NCBI GenBank assembly: GCA_002480645.1
Contig: DLCN01000027.1
Coordinates: 1 to 37,968, forward strand
Length of the DNA stretch: 37,968 nucleotides
Direction: 5' to 3'
Source of the DNA: Balneolaceae bacterium UBA7797
GTDB taxonomy: Bacteria > Bacteroidota > Rhodothermia > Balneolales > Balneolaceae
Shown: in pieces, positions 23,065 to 31,671 of the stretch
How positions within the stretch are numbered: position 1 is the stretch's first letter
How the letters are laid out: each line of letters begins with the position of its first letter
Notes under the pieces: model-generated
Seen by the model: the letters and a program-made list of their open reading frames with translations, nothing else
Told to the model about the DNA's origin: nothing
Databases searched by the model: none
Translations under genes and position numbers: made by a program

Positions 23065-23094
23065 GTAAAATTTTCTACCGATATGTAGTTCCGA

Positions 23095-23655
23095 CTAGTT
23101 TATTGAGGGTGGCTCGGCTGTATTCCCCGAGATCCATAAATTTAGCTTATTGAAGGTATCCTCAAATTTAACAGCGACAGGAAAATCATCTCTGAATGGT
23201 TCCAGTACCTCTTCTCTTTTATCCAGAACCTGAGTCATTCCCGATTTCATCATTTCTTTTTGTTCGGTAGTTAGAAATTCATTGTTATCGATCTCTTTTA
23301 ATTCGGCCGACAATCTTGATTTTTCTTCATCAATATCTCTCTGTTCATCTAACGCACTGTAGACCCCATATATCCATTCTGAAAATTCATCCCATTCTTC
23401 AGGATCTTTACCCACACTTTCCAGCCATTGGTTCCGGGCTTTGAAGTATGCAACCGGCACGTCATCATACTGATCAGCATTTCTTTTGAATTCCAACTGT
23501 ATTTTGTTTGTCTCAATTCTGGTTTTGATCCAGTCTTTCATATTCGATTCAGTTAACCTGATATCACTTTCCGGTTGGGTAAAGCCGTTTGAAAACATTA
23601 GTAATATTATTACAACTGTACCCTGCATTGCTATTAGTTTATTTGCTATTTTCAT
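23095..23655 (-). CDS. Secreted hypothetical protein, helical
   Basis: From the preferred ATG at 23653-23655 the product is 186 residues with a signal peptide (MKIANKLIAMQGTVVIILLMFSNGFTQ). The reading frame also has an ATG 24 bases further upstream, but AGAGG lies five bases before the inner start and the inner start gives a better signal. The mature part is charged and mostly helical, with a coiled-coil-like centre (QRDIDEEKSRLSAELKEIDNN). No family is recognised. It is divergent from the Crp/Fnr gene and lies 69 bases upstream of the icmF start on the same strand, though icmF has its own promoter signal. Confidence 0.75.
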   Translation of the reverse strand: MKIANKLIAMQGTVVIILLMFSNGFTQPESDIRLTESNMKDWIKTRIETNKIQLEFKRNADQYDDVPVAYFKARNQWLESVGKDPEEWDEFSEWIYGVYSALDEQRDIDEEKSRLSAELKEIDNNEFLTTEQKEMMKSGMTQVLDKREEVLEPFRDDFPVAVKFEDTFNKLNLWISGNTAEPPSIN

Positions 23656-23719
23656 AACACCTCTATTACTATTATTCATCCTGATTTCAAGTTGATAATA
23701 AAATAATAATCAATCTCTT

Positions 23720-24358
23720 ATGGAACCATTATCTAATTATGATTTTGAAGACCTGTCAAAGCAATTAAAATCTCCGGAAATGCTTGACAAGATCACCGCT
23801 TTGGGTTCTGTAAGAACATTCAGGAAAAACGAGGCCATTCTAAATGAAGAAGCTTATATACGTTCTATCCCAATCGTTCTAAGCGGCAGTATCAAAGTGA
23901 TGCAGACCGATAATGACTACCGTGAGCTCTTTTTGTACTATATCCATCCCGGTGAAACCTGCATAATGTCATTCCTGGGTGGTATTCATAGCGAGAAAAG
24001 TAAAGTGAAAGCGATCGCAGAAGAAACCTGTGAAGTACTGCTTATCCCCATTGAGAATGCCGCTAAACTGGTTAAGGAGTTCCCTGAATGGGTAGAATAC
24101 ATTTTCAGGATCTATCATAAGCGGTTTGAGGAACTCTTAGAAGTGGTAAATGAAGTCTCTTTTAAAAAGATGGATGCGAGACTACTGCAATTACTGCGTA
24201 AAAAAAGTGAAAATGCCGGCTCAAACGAGGTTAGGATAACCCATGAACAATTAGCAAACGAGTTGGGTACTGCCCGGGTTGTGGTATCTCGCTTACTCAA
24301 ACAAATGGAAAAAGAGCAGCTTATTGAATTGGGACGCAATCGCATAACTCTTATGTAA
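23720..24358 (+). CDS. Crp/Fnr-family transcriptional regulator
   Basis: The 212-residue protein has a cyclic-nucleotide-binding-type beta barrel (about 30-115) and a Crp-type helix-turn-helix (about 168-205, ITHEQLANELGTARVVVSRLLKQMEKEQLI). It lacks the N-terminal Cys cluster for an Fe-S centre and the canonical cAMP-binding RSxxAE motif. Only two Cys residues are present, C81 in GETCIMS and C104 in EETCEVL, inside the sensor barrel. It heads the rhodanese-thioredoxin-OsmC cluster, whose promoter lies 33 bases after its stop, so it is the likely local regulator. Redox or sulfane-sulfur sensing by the two Cys is a hypothesis. Confidence 0.93.
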   Translation: MEPLSNYDFEDLSKQLKSPEMLDKITALGSVRTFRKNEAILNEEAYIRSIPIVLSGSIKVMQTDNDYRELFLYYIHPGETCIMSFLGGIHSEKSKVKAIAEETCEVLLIPIENAAKLVKEFPEWVEYIFRIYHKRFEELLEVVNEVSFKKMDARLLQLLRKKSENAGSNEVRITHEQLANELGTARVVVSRLLKQMEKEQLIELGRNRITLM

Positions 24359-24390
24359 CAAAGGTGGCTGAAGTCGGGCCAACTAACCTT

Positions 24391-24398
24391 TATTTTTG
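24391..24398 (+). promoter_or_regulatory. -7 promoter element for the rhodanese cluster
   Basis: TATTTTTG matches TAnnTTTG exactly and is followed by GAGTT, as at 11622. No TTTG lies 19-21 bases upstream, which would suit activator dependence, with the adjacent Crp/Fnr protein the obvious candidate. A short palindrome CATAA-CTC-TTATG at 24343-24355 lies upstream but inside the regulator gene. Confidence 0.5.
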
Positions 24399-24436
24399 GA
24401 GTTCCAACTTCCAACAACTAAAAACAAACAGTTAAT

Positions 24437-24754
24437 ATGTTTAACTTTTTAAAGAACATGATGCCGGCAGAAGATTCTGTCGACTTAAAGGAACTCTACG
24501 AAAATGGTGCAAAGATCATTGACGTTAGAACTCCCGCTGAATTTAATATGGGCCACATCAAAGGGTCTAAAAATATTCCCCTTCAGAATATTGCAAATCA
24601 CATTAATGAGTTCAATCAGGACGAGCCATTAATTCTCTGCTGTGCTTCCGGAAACCGAAGTGGTTCTGCAAGACGTATGTTCCAGAATCAGGGTTTCTCG
24701 AATGTACACAACGGTGGTGGATGGCAACGTCTAAAATACACGATCGAAGGATGA
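24437..24754 (+). CDS. Single-domain rhodanese
   Basis: The 105-residue protein carries the rhodanese pattern IIDVRTPAEFNMGHIKGSKNIPL and an active-site loop CASGNR (C69 to R74), then a closing NVHNGGGW. Single-domain rhodaneses carry sulfane sulfur as a Cys persulfide between donors and acceptors, often glutathione or other thiols. C68 precedes the catalytic Cys. The gene overlaps the next start in ATGA at 24751 and probably forms an operon with the membrane protein, thioredoxin and OsmC gene. Confidence 0.95.
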   Translation: MFNFLKNMMPAEDSVDLKELYENGAKIIDVRTPAEFNMGHIKGSKNIPLQNIANHINEFNQDEPLILCCASGNRSGSARRMFQNQGFSNVHNGGGWQRLKYTIEG

Positions 24755-25017
24755 GCAACTATTTACGAGAAACAGTCCTTAGCGGCTGGAACGTAAAACG
24801 CTTTATGGGGCTTGGTGCCGGCTTCTTTATAGCCGCCCAAGCCATTATTATGAAGGATTCCATGCTTGGATTCTTCAGCGCCTTTATTCTGTTTCAGGTA
24901 CTGGCCAACATAGGGTGTTTTGGTTCTGCCGGTTGTGCTGCTCCTCAAAATTATAACGTCGGTGAAAATACACCGGATCTGAGCAACGAAATTGAAATAC
25001 TAGAGGTAAAAAAATAA
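24751..25017 (+). CDS. Small membrane protein, YgaP transmembrane-like
   Basis: From ATG at 24751 (overlapping the rhodanese stop) the protein has 88 residues. An open frame extends to 24721, but the overlap start is preferred for coupling. Two hydrophobic stretches occur (about 17-33 and 37-54), followed by GCFGSAGC with C56 and C62, then a hydrophilic tail. In E. coli YgaP a rhodanese domain is fused to a two-helix membrane domain; here the two seem to be split and translationally coupled. The two Cys next to the second helix could take sulfur or form a disulfide, which is inference. Confidence 0.8.
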   Translation: MSNYLRETVLSGWNVKRFMGLGAGFFIAAQAIIMKDSMLGFFSAFILFQVLANIGCFGSAGCAAPQNYNVGENTPDLSNEIEILEVKK

Positions 25018-25022
25018 CCACG

Positions 25023-25343
25023 ATGAGCACTGAGACTAAAGAAATGTCTTTTTCAGAACTAATTAAGGGTGATACCCCGGTTCTGGTCGATTTTTACACC
25101 GATTGGTGTGCACCATGTAAAATGATGATCCCTGTTCTTGACGAGCTCAAGAAAATGATGGGTGATGACCTCATTATCATCAAAATTGATGCTGAAAAAA
25201 ATGCAGATGCCGCCATTAAATATCAGGTTCGAGGTGTTCCAACCCTGATGTTATTTCAGCAGGGCTATGTTCTCTGGCAAGAAGCCGGAGTGAAACAGGC
25301 TCAATACTTGAAACAAATTATTGACTCCAAAAGAATTGAATGA
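25023..25343 (+). CDS. Thioredoxin
   Basis: The 106-residue protein has a classical thioredoxin fold with active site DWCAPCK (C29, C32), VDFYTDW before it, and the cis-Pro loop GVPTLMLF. The active site differs from the usual WCGPC in having Ala at the second position. No signal peptide is present, so it is cytoplasmic. It begins five bases after the membrane protein and overlaps the OsmC gene by four bases. It may reduce the persulfide or disulfide forms of the neighbouring rhodanese, YgaP-like or OsmC proteins. Confidence 0.95.
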   Translation: MSTETKEMSFSELIKGDTPVLVDFYTDWCAPCKMMIPVLDELKKMMGDDLIIIKIDAEKNADAAIKYQVRGVPTLMLFQQGYVLWQEAGVKQAQYLKQIIDSKRIE

Positions 25344-25798
25344 TGGACGCTGAACACTATTATGATGTAAATCTGGAATGGATCGCTGACCGTAAAGGCA
25401 ATCTTTCCGCACCTGAGATCAGTCAGGAATTCGAAGTTGCAACTCCTCCGGAGTTTACCGGAGGCATGCCGGATATTTGGTCGCCTGAGCATTTATTTGT
25501 TGCCTCAGTAAGCAGTTGTCTTATGACCACTTTTCTGGCCATTTCTGAATATTCGAAACTCGAATATCTGGAACTAAAAGTAAAAGCAACAGGCAAACTG
25601 GAAAAGGTGGATGGTAAATTTATGATGAGTAAAGTTACCCTGAATCCGGTTCTTACGATCGCCGATGAAAGTAAAAGAGCTAAAGCGGAACGCATCCTTC
25701 ATAAATCAGAAGCAGCTTGTCTTATAACAAATTCAGTAAAATCTGAGGTTGTTATGAATCCTGAGATTATTATTAAAGACGAAGAATTAGTGAGTTAG
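25340..25798 (+). CDS. OsmC/Ohr-family peroxiredoxin
   Basis: The 152-residue protein has PEHLFVASVSSCLMTTF with C60 and EAACLITNSVKSEV with C127, the two catalytic Cys positions of OsmC/Ohr proteins, which reduce organic hydroperoxides with thiol help. An alternative start is the ATG at 25343, one codon later. It closes the cluster and is followed by a terminator. Placement after thioredoxin suggests thioredoxin or a related dithiol as reductant, though lipoyl proteins serve Ohr in other bacteria. Confidence 0.93.
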   Translation: MMDAEHYYDVNLEWIADRKGNLSAPEISQEFEVATPPEFTGGMPDIWSPEHLFVASVSSCLMTTFLAISEYSKLEYLELKVKATGKLEKVDGKFMMSKVTLNPVLTIADESKRAKAERILHKSEAACLITNSVKSEVVMNPEIIIKDEELVS

Positions 25799-25820
25799 TT
25801 CAACGTTGCTCACACCTAAT

Positions 25821-25870
25821 CCTAAGAGCCGGGGTCTGACTCATCATCTGACCGGTTCTTAGGTTCTTTT
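25821..25870. terminator. Terminator between convergent OsmC and Ig-like genes
   Basis: CCTAAGAGCC at 25821-25830 pairs with GGTTCTTAGG at 25854-25863 with one G-T pair, an inner GGTC/GACC extends it, and TTCTTTTT follows. It serves the plus-strand cluster. The stop codon of the minus-strand gene lies at 25870-25872 in the T-run. Confidence 0.8.
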
Positions 25871-27540
25871 TATTCTATTTCCGGTTCCGGAATCTCTTCC
25901 CTCCTCAAACGCTTTGGACTCTTTGAAAAATCCAGAATGACCTCTGATGCAAATCCTGTTTGTACGGTCACTGTTTCCTGTACGTAATATGGTTCAGGTT
26001 CTACAAAAGGTAATACAGTTCCTTTATCCCACTTTCCATTCCCATTAACATCATTATAAATAACCAGTTTGTATGCAACAGGTGGAAGTCCCGTCAATTC
26101 AACCTTGCCTGTAAATGTGGTGTCGCGAAATACAGGAACCTGCTCATTTGAAAGACTAAGCTGATACTGAACTGATGAATTAGTATCTGCAATAGCTACT
26201 TCTACTGAACCCAATTCCAGCTCATCCCAAATTTCAGGTTCATATAATTGTCTTCGCTGTGTGGCGGGATTCCAAACCAGGAATTGATAATCCACTCCTT
26301 CGATCCATTCTTTTTGTGGTGAGATCGTCAGGATGTTTTGATTAATTGAGATCGCAGGCCAATCGGTAAAGGTAACTTCTCCTTCCGCAATAACCAGTGA
26401 GTCTACGATATCCCGTTCTTTGATCGGTGCTGCATAAGTGACGATCAGTGACTGTTTGGGAGTTAACCCAACCTGAGAATCCACTCTGATCACACGTTGC
26501 AGCGTAGTATCTTCCTGCGAAGAGCCTTCGAACATTGCATTATTCTTATCCAGTTCATTTCCGGCAAGGTCAGTAATGCCCTCAATAATCACCTCATAAC
26601 TCACCCCTTCTTTTAATAGAGAGTCACTCTGGGCAAACAGTACAAACGGATCTGCAGCCGGGATATACAACGGATAGGCACTGCTGTATGTATTCCCCAG
26701 CGTATCGTTTACAGTGATATCAACCGTATCATTTACTTTGATATTTTCATCAAACCTGAGTCTCATTCGATGTGTGGAAAAAAGTCCCACTCCTAAAATT
26801 CCCGGTGCGAGTGTATCTACCTGGGGAACATAGATCACATCAAGAGTGTCAGCCGCTCCCTTCTTAAGATCTAAAAATCTTCTGTTGAACGGTTGTGCTG
26901 ATTCTCTGGCATCCCAGATCTTGTTTCTGTTTCTATCCTCTACATAAAGTGCCTGATAGATACCTTCTCTAAGATATTTAAACCTGAATACTCCCCCGGT
27001 ATCTGTCTCGGCCTGATAAGTGGCCGGACGTTCCAGATCGATCGGAGAACGATACAATAATACCTTTACCCCATCAATTCCTTTTCCGTTTGAAGCAGAC
27101 CTCAATCTGCCTACTATACTTCCCTCATCGATCTCATTCCCGGTTGAAACAGCAATCGTGGTTGGCACCCCCATTTTATTATTTCGAGTATCACTGATCT
27201 TGGCTCCCAGCGTAACGATCACGGTAGTTGAGTCAGGTAGCGGAGCTTCAAATTCAATAGTGAGCTTCTTTCGTTTCCAGTGCGTCTCAAAATCTATTCC
27301 CAGATCAGGTTCGATGGTGATGTTATTAGTTAATGATGACCGGTTTACGAACTCGTTGAACTGAATTTCGATCGTCTGCTCATTAAAATTCGTTGTTCCG
27401 GTTTCCGGGATTGTATGTAATATGACCGGCCCTTGTTTGTCAGCCGGACCACCGGTGGGTGGTATAGGTGTTGCACAACCATAGAAGAAGATCAATCCAA
27501 CTAACACATAAATGTGATATAACAATAGTTTCTTTTTCAC
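25870..27540 (-). CDS. Ig-like (Big_5 type) surface lipoprotein
   Basis: The 556-residue protein starts at GTG (27538-27540); no in-frame ATG lies just upstream. The lipobox is FFYGC with C22, followed by the phrase ATPIPPTGGPADKQGP typical of this Bacteroidota group. Several beta-sandwich domains follow: an N-terminal Big_5-like one (ETGTTNFNEQTIEIQFNEFV), a carboxypeptidase-regulatory-like one near 145-200, and more toward the C-terminus. DRNRNKIWDARE and DVNGNGKWDKG resemble Ca-binding EF-hand or dockerin-type loops. The family is common but its function is not known. It is divergent from the COG3014 gene, 73 bases away. Confidence 0.85.
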   Translation of the reverse strand: MKKKLLLYHIYVLVGLIFFYGCATPIPPTGGPADKQGPVILHTIPETGTTNFNEQTIEIQFNEFVNRSSLTNNITIEPDLGIDFETHWKRKKLTIEFEAPLPDSTTVIVTLGAKISDTRNNKMGVPTTIAVSTGNEIDEGSIVGRLRSASNGKGIDGVKVLLYRSPIDLERPATYQAETDTGGVFRFKYLREGIYQALYVEDRNRNKIWDARESAQPFNRRFLDLKKGAADTLDVIYVPQVDTLAPGILGVGLFSTHRMRLRFDENIKVNDTVDITVNDTLGNTYSSAYPLYIPAADPFVLFAQSDSLLKEGVSYEVIIEGITDLAGNELDKNNAMFEGSSQEDTTLQRVIRVDSQVGLTPKQSLIVTYAAPIKERDIVDSLVIAEGEVTFTDWPAISINQNILTISPQKEWIEGVDYQFLVWNPATQRRQLYEPEIWDELELGSVEVAIADTNSSVQYQLSLSNEQVPVFRDTTFTGKVELTGLPPVAYKLVIYNDVNGNGKWDKGTVLPFVEPEPYYVQETVTVQTGFASEVILDFSKSPKRLRREEIPEPEIE

Positions 27541-27613
27541 GTACTTTGCTCTCGATGTTAAAACTGAATGAATATACTAACGGGATTTCAAATAATTTGG
27601 AGTTTGATCAATA

Positions 27614-28945
27614 ATGAAATTGGGTTCTGATCGGTCAACTAATTTAGCAGGCTATTTCTTACTGCTTTTCTTATTCGGTAGTACCGGTTGCCATTCTTAT
27701 ATGCTTGATGATGCCCAATTTGAACTTCGGGATTCTATGACATCTATGAATTACGATGAGTCCCGAGAGCTATTAAACGAACTCGAATCAAAAAACATCT
27801 ACCGGAAAAAAGATCAGGTTCTATGGAATCTTGAGAATGGAATGATCTATCATTTTACCGGCGATTACGACTCAAGCACGGTATTTTTCAGTGAAGCGGA
27901 AAATGAGATCGATGAAGCATACACCAAAAGTGTGAGCCGGGGCGTGGTTTCCCTTTTTAGTAATGATAATAAACTTGCCTATGATGGTGAGCCGTACGAA
28001 GATATTTATCTGAATGCCTTTAAAGCGCTGAACTTCATACATCAGGGGGATTGGGATGGCGCATTGGTAGAAACCCGACGGATGTCTTATAAAATGGAAA
28101 ACCTCGATATCAGGATAAAAGGACTTGCTGATGCTTTCGCCAGGCAGGATACGAATAACCTGGCAGACTGGACTCCGGGAAAACTCAATGTGCAAAACAG
28201 TGCCATGTCTCACTATCTGGCAACCATCCTGTATGCAAAATCCGGGGATGTGGACGATTCCAGGATAGAATTCATGAAATTACAGACGGCATTAAATGAG
28301 CAGGCAGAAGCATTTGGCTATCCTTCAATCGACACCCGCTCCTTACAATATCTGCAAAATCCCAATGCATATAACCTGTTGATCACCGGGTTTACCGGAC
28401 AGGCTCCCATCAAAGTACAGGAAGATGTTCGATTCTTTGATGAAACTACGCTTAATCGCTATGTAAAACTTTCGTTTCCGCGAATAGAACTCTATCCTAC
28501 CGAAGTATACAGAGTACATGTTCTGATCAATGACAAAGAACCCCTATCTCTGAAACTGATCGAAGAAATGGATAGGGTTGCGAAAAGTGTGTATGAAGCA
28601 AAAAAACCGGTGATCTACGCACGAACATTAGCCAGAGCCTTAGTTAAAGCCACAGGAACCGGCCTGATAAAAAAGGCCACTGAAGATGAAAGCCGGGCAT
28701 TAAGAACGGCTGTGAGTGTGCTGAGTTTCTTATACAAAGAAACAAGTGAAAAAGCTGATCTGAGGGGCTGGCAAACCATGCCGGGACAAGCCTGGATGGA
28801 AGTGGTTAAGTTACAACCGGGCGTGCACACCATCAGACTGGAATATCTGAATGACTATGATCAGATAATGTATTTCGAAGAATTTGAAGTTGTGATCGAT
28901 GATCGGACAGAACTCGAACTAATTGAATCAATGTATCCAAGATAA
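27614..28945 (+). CDS. COG3014-family lipoprotein
   Basis: The 443-residue protein has a lipobox FGSTGC with C26. Its N-terminal half is helical and TPR-like (about 40-250), including WNLENGMIYHFTGDYDSSTVFFSEAENEID and FKALNFIHQGDWDGALVETRRMSYKM, which fit COG3014. The C-terminal half holds beta strands and ends with a VHTIRLEYLNDYDQIMYFEEFEVVIDD segment. In many bacteria COG3014 proteins are encoded beside an LpoB-like lipoprotein, as here 20 bases downstream. A role in cell-wall synthase control or envelope assembly is inferred from that pairing. Confidence 0.85.
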   Translation: MKLGSDRSTNLAGYFLLLFLFGSTGCHSYMLDDAQFELRDSMTSMNYDESRELLNELESKNIYRKKDQVLWNLENGMIYHFTGDYDSSTVFFSEAENEIDEAYTKSVSRGVVSLFSNDNKLAYDGEPYEDIYLNAFKALNFIHQGDWDGALVETRRMSYKMENLDIRIKGLADAFARQDTNNLADWTPGKLNVQNSAMSHYLATILYAKSGDVDDSRIEFMKLQTALNEQAEAFGYPSIDTRSLQYLQNPNAYNLLITGFTGQAPIKVQEDVRFFDETTLNRYVKLSFPRIELYPTEVYRVHVLINDKEPLSLKLIEEMDRVAKSVYEAKKPVIYARTLARALVKATGTGLIKKATEDESRALRTAVSVLSFLYKETSEKADLRGWQTMPGQAWMEVVKLQPGVHTIRLEYLNDYDQIMYFEEFEVVIDDRTELELIESMYPR

Positions 28946-28965
28946 AAACCCTAAAACCAACACTT

Positions 28966-29571
28966 ATGAAACGTACAGTTTATAGTTTACTAGTTGTGAT
29001 AATGGCGCTGGCAGCATGTCGGCCAAGTAATAAGATCACCAGAATGGATCCCGGAACTACCACCGATCTTTCCGGCAGATGGAATGACACAGATGCCCGC
29101 TTGGTATCTGAAGAGATGATCGGTGATGCCCTCACCCATCCCTGGCTGAATCAGTTCAGCAGAGAAAATCAAAAACCACCAACGGTAATTGTCGGTACCG
29201 TTCGCAACGAAAGTATGGAACACATAGATACCGAAGTGATCACTAAAGAAATGGAGCGGGCTTTTGTTAATTCAGGATCAGTGAATCTGGTGGCTAGTGC
29301 AGCAGAGCGTGAGGAGATCCGGGCAGAACGACTTGATCAACAGGAATACGCCTCTTTTGAAACCACAAAGAAAATGGCTCAGGAATTGGGGGCAGATTTC
29401 ATGTTGATCGGTAACATCAATTCTATTGTAGATGAATCCGCAGATAGCCGTACACTGGCTGTATTCTATACCGTGAATCTGGAACTCATCAATGTCGAGA
29501 CCAACCAGAAAGTGTGGATCGGAAATAAAAAGATCAAAAAACTGGTGGAGCGCAGGAACTACCGGGGCTGA
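28966..29571 (+). CDS. LpoB-like penicillin-binding protein activator
   Basis: The 201-residue lipoprotein has LAAC with C18 and an LpoB-type core: RPSNKITRMDPGTTTDLSGRWNDTDARLVSEEMIGD, VIVGTVRNESMEHIDTEVITKEMERAFVNSG, AQELGADFMLIGNINSI and LINVETNQKVWIGNKKIKKLV. LpoB reaches through the peptidoglycan to stimulate PBP1b in enterobacteria; Bacteroidota relatives of the family occur next to COG3014 genes. The target synthase is not in the window. A clear terminator follows. Confidence 0.9.
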   Translation: MKRTVYSLLVVIMALAACRPSNKITRMDPGTTTDLSGRWNDTDARLVSEEMIGDALTHPWLNQFSRENQKPPTVIVGTVRNESMEHIDTEVITKEMERAFVNSGSVNLVASAAEREEIRAERLDQQEYASFETTKKMAQELGADFMLIGNINSIVDESADSRTLAVFYTVNLELINVETNQKVWIGNKKIKKLVERRNYRG

Positions 29572-29597
29572 TCCATCCTTATATTGGCAAATTCTGT

Positions 29598-29628
29598 AAA
29601 GGCTTTCTCATTCAGAAAGCCTTTTTTT
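29598..29628 (+). terminator. Intrinsic terminator after the LpoB-like gene
   Basis: AAAGGCTTTCT at 29598-29608 pairs with AGAAAGCCTTT at 29614-29624 around a CATTC loop, and T continues to 29628. The following pncB gene starts 18 bases later, and TATTTTCA in the tail resembles a -7 element. Confidence 0.9.
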
Positions 29629-29645
29629 ATTTTCAGGGAAATCAT

Positions 29646-31061
29646 TTGCCTATGCTTTTTTCACACCCGGCTACTTTTACCGATCTGTACGAGCTCACCA
29701 TGGCTCAGGGGTACTATTTATCGAACCGTCAAACTGAAACTGCCACCTTCGACTATTTCTTCCGTCGCGCCCCCTTCGATGGCGGATATGTATTGTTTGC
29801 AGGACTTTCTGATTTCCTGGAGATGTTGAAGGAATATCACTTTAAGGAAGATGAACTCAACTATCTGAAGGAAAAAGGGTTCAAAGATTCCTTTATAGAT
29901 TATCTGAGAGACTTCAAATTCACCGGTTCTATTTACTCAGTAAAGGAAGGTGAGATCATTTTCCCGAATGAACCTGTTCTCAGAGTAGAGGGCTCCATCC
30001 TCGAAACTCAGGTGATCGAGACCTTATTGTTAAACACACTGAATTTTGAATCATTGATCGCCACTAAATCGGCAAGGATCCGACAGGTTGCCGGCAATAA
30101 GACTGTCGTAGATTTCGGCTTACGCCGATCTCAGGGTTTTGGTGGCATTCAGGCTAGTAAAGCTGCAGTGATCGGCGGGCTGAACGGTACGTCCAATGTA
30201 TTTGCCGGTTTACTGTATGACCTTGAAATAAGCGGCACCATGGCCCACTCATGGATACAGTCATTCGATGATGAACTTACCGCATTCAGAACGTATGCTC
30301 AGCACTACCCCGACTCATGTGTGCTTTTAGTGGATACATACGATACCCTCAAGAGCGGAGTGCCTAATGCTATAGAAATAGCAAAAGAATTAAGTAAAAA
30401 CGGTCACCAATTAGTAGGTATCAGACTGGATAGCGGTGATCTTGCTTACTTTTCCAAAAAAGCTCGTAAAATGCTTGATGAAGCGGGTTTTACGGAGGTA
30501 AAGATCGCGGTTTCTAATCAACTGGATGAACACCTGATCAAAAGTCTGGAAGAACAGAACGCCCCGATCGACCTGTTCGGAGTCGGTACCCGGCTCATTA
30601 CAGCCTACGATAATCCGGCACTGGATGGAGTGTATAAATTAAGTGAGATCAATGGTAATCCAACACTTAAGATCTCTGAGAACGTAGAAAAGATCACACT
30701 ACCTGCCGCTAAAAAGATCACCCGCTACTATAATAAAGACGGCACATTCAATTGCGATGGAATCTCATTGGTTAATGAACCTACACCGGATCAGATTCAA
30801 CACCCCTACTTCCCAACCAAAAAGACAGAAGTTGGTTCACTATCGTCGGAGGAACTTCTGGAAGAAGTTGTTCGAAAAGGAGAAGTGATTATTTCGATAC
30901 CGTCTGCAACAGAAAGTGCAGCCTATGCAGCCAAACAAATAACCCGCTTGAATGCTGAACATAAAAGATTCGATAATCCACATGTGTATAAAGTGGGTAT
31001 CAGTAAACCATTAGCAAACCTAAGAGACAGAATTATAAATGAGAGAAGTAAGAACGGATAA
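29646..31061 (+). CDS. pncB: Nicotinate phosphoribosyltransferase
   Basis: The 471-residue protein has the long-class NAPRT layout: FTDLYELTMAQGYYLSNRQTE near the N-terminus, VDFGLRRSQGFGGIQASKAAVIGG, the AHSWIQSFDDELTAFRTYA loop, LVDTYDTLKSGVPNAIEIA, IRLDSGDLAYFSKKARKML and FGVGTRLITAYDNPALDGVYKL. It makes nicotinate mononucleotide from nicotinate and PRPP. The TTG at 29646 is preferred since AGGG lies seven bases upstream; an ATG at 29652 is the alternative. It overlaps pncA by 23 bases, so the first two steps of nicotinamide salvage are coupled. Confidence 0.95.
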   Translation: MPMLFSHPATFTDLYELTMAQGYYLSNRQTETATFDYFFRRAPFDGGYVLFAGLSDFLEMLKEYHFKEDELNYLKEKGFKDSFIDYLRDFKFTGSIYSVKEGEIIFPNEPVLRVEGSILETQVIETLLLNTLNFESLIATKSARIRQVAGNKTVVDFGLRRSQGFGGIQASKAAVIGGLNGTSNVFAGLLYDLEISGTMAHSWIQSFDDELTAFRTYAQHYPDSCVLLVDTYDTLKSGVPNAIEIAKELSKNGHQLVGIRLDSGDLAYFSKKARKMLDEAGFTEVKIAVSNQLDEHLIKSLEEQNAPIDLFGVGTRLITAYDNPALDGVYKLSEINGNPTLKISENVEKITLPAAKKITRYYNKDGTFNCDGISLVNEPTPDQIQHPYFPTKKTEVGSLSSEELLEEVVRKGEVIISIPSATESAAYAAKQITRLNAEHKRFDNPHVYKVGISKPLANLRDRIINERSKNG

Positions 31062-31671
31062 AGACGCACTCCTTATCATCGACGTACAGAACGACTTTTG
31101 CCCCGGTGGTAAATTGGCGGTTCCCAACGGAGATGAAGTGATCGCTCCCATTAATGCCTTGATCCCAAAATTCAGACATGTAATTCAAACACAGGACTGG
31201 CATCCGGCAGATCATTCTTCGTTCGCAAGCCAACATAATGCAAGATCTGAGTACGAAACCATCGAATTAAATTACGGTACTCAGGTTCTATGGCCCGATC
31301 ATTGTATTCAGGGAACTACGGGTGCCGAATTCCATCCCGAGTTAAATACCGTTAGATCTACTGCTGTCATCAGAAAAGGATTCAGAGCAGGAATCGATTC
31401 ATATTCTGCATTTTTGGAGAATGACAAAACTACAAAAACCGGACTTTCCGGACTGTTGGAATCGATCGGAATTGAAAGAGTGTACCTTTGTGGTCTGGCC
31501 ACCGATTTCTGTGTAAAGTGGAGTGCATTAGATGCCACAGATTTTGGCTTTGAGACTATTTTGATAAAAGATGCCGTTCGGGGTATCGATCTGGAAGATT
31601 CTGTAGCCTCCGCCTTCCGTGAAATGGATGATGCAGGTGTTTCAATTATTCATTCTACAGATCTGAGATAA
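31039..31671 (+). CDS. pncA: Nicotinamidase
   Basis: The 210-residue protein shows the isochorismatase-like nicotinamidase pattern: ALLIIDVQNDFCPGG with D15, metal ligands in QDWHPADHSSF (D53, H55, H59), VIRKGFRAGIDSYSAF with the catalytic Lys, and LCGLATDFCVKWSALDA with the nucleophile Cys. It hydrolyses nicotinamide to nicotinate, the substrate of the upstream PncB. The pncB and pncA reading frames overlap by 23 bases, and TAATG at 31669-31673 links it to the FAD oxidoreductase. Confidence 0.96.
   Translation: MREVRTDKDALLIIDVQNDFCPGGKLAVPNGDEVIAPINALIPKFRHVIQTQDWHPADHSSFASQHNARSEYETIELNYGTQVLWPDHCIQGTTGAEFHPELNTVRSTAVIRKGFRAGIDSYSAFLENDKTTKTGLSGLLESIGIERVYLCGLATDFCVKWSALDATDFGFETILIKDAVRGIDLEDSVASAFREMDDAGVSIIHSTDLR

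Noticed and set aside
24343..24355. CATAA-CTC-TTATG palindrome as a Crp/Fnr site
   Set aside because: It lies inside the regulator coding sequence, the arms are short, and its distance from the promoter is not a good fit; kept only as a remark.
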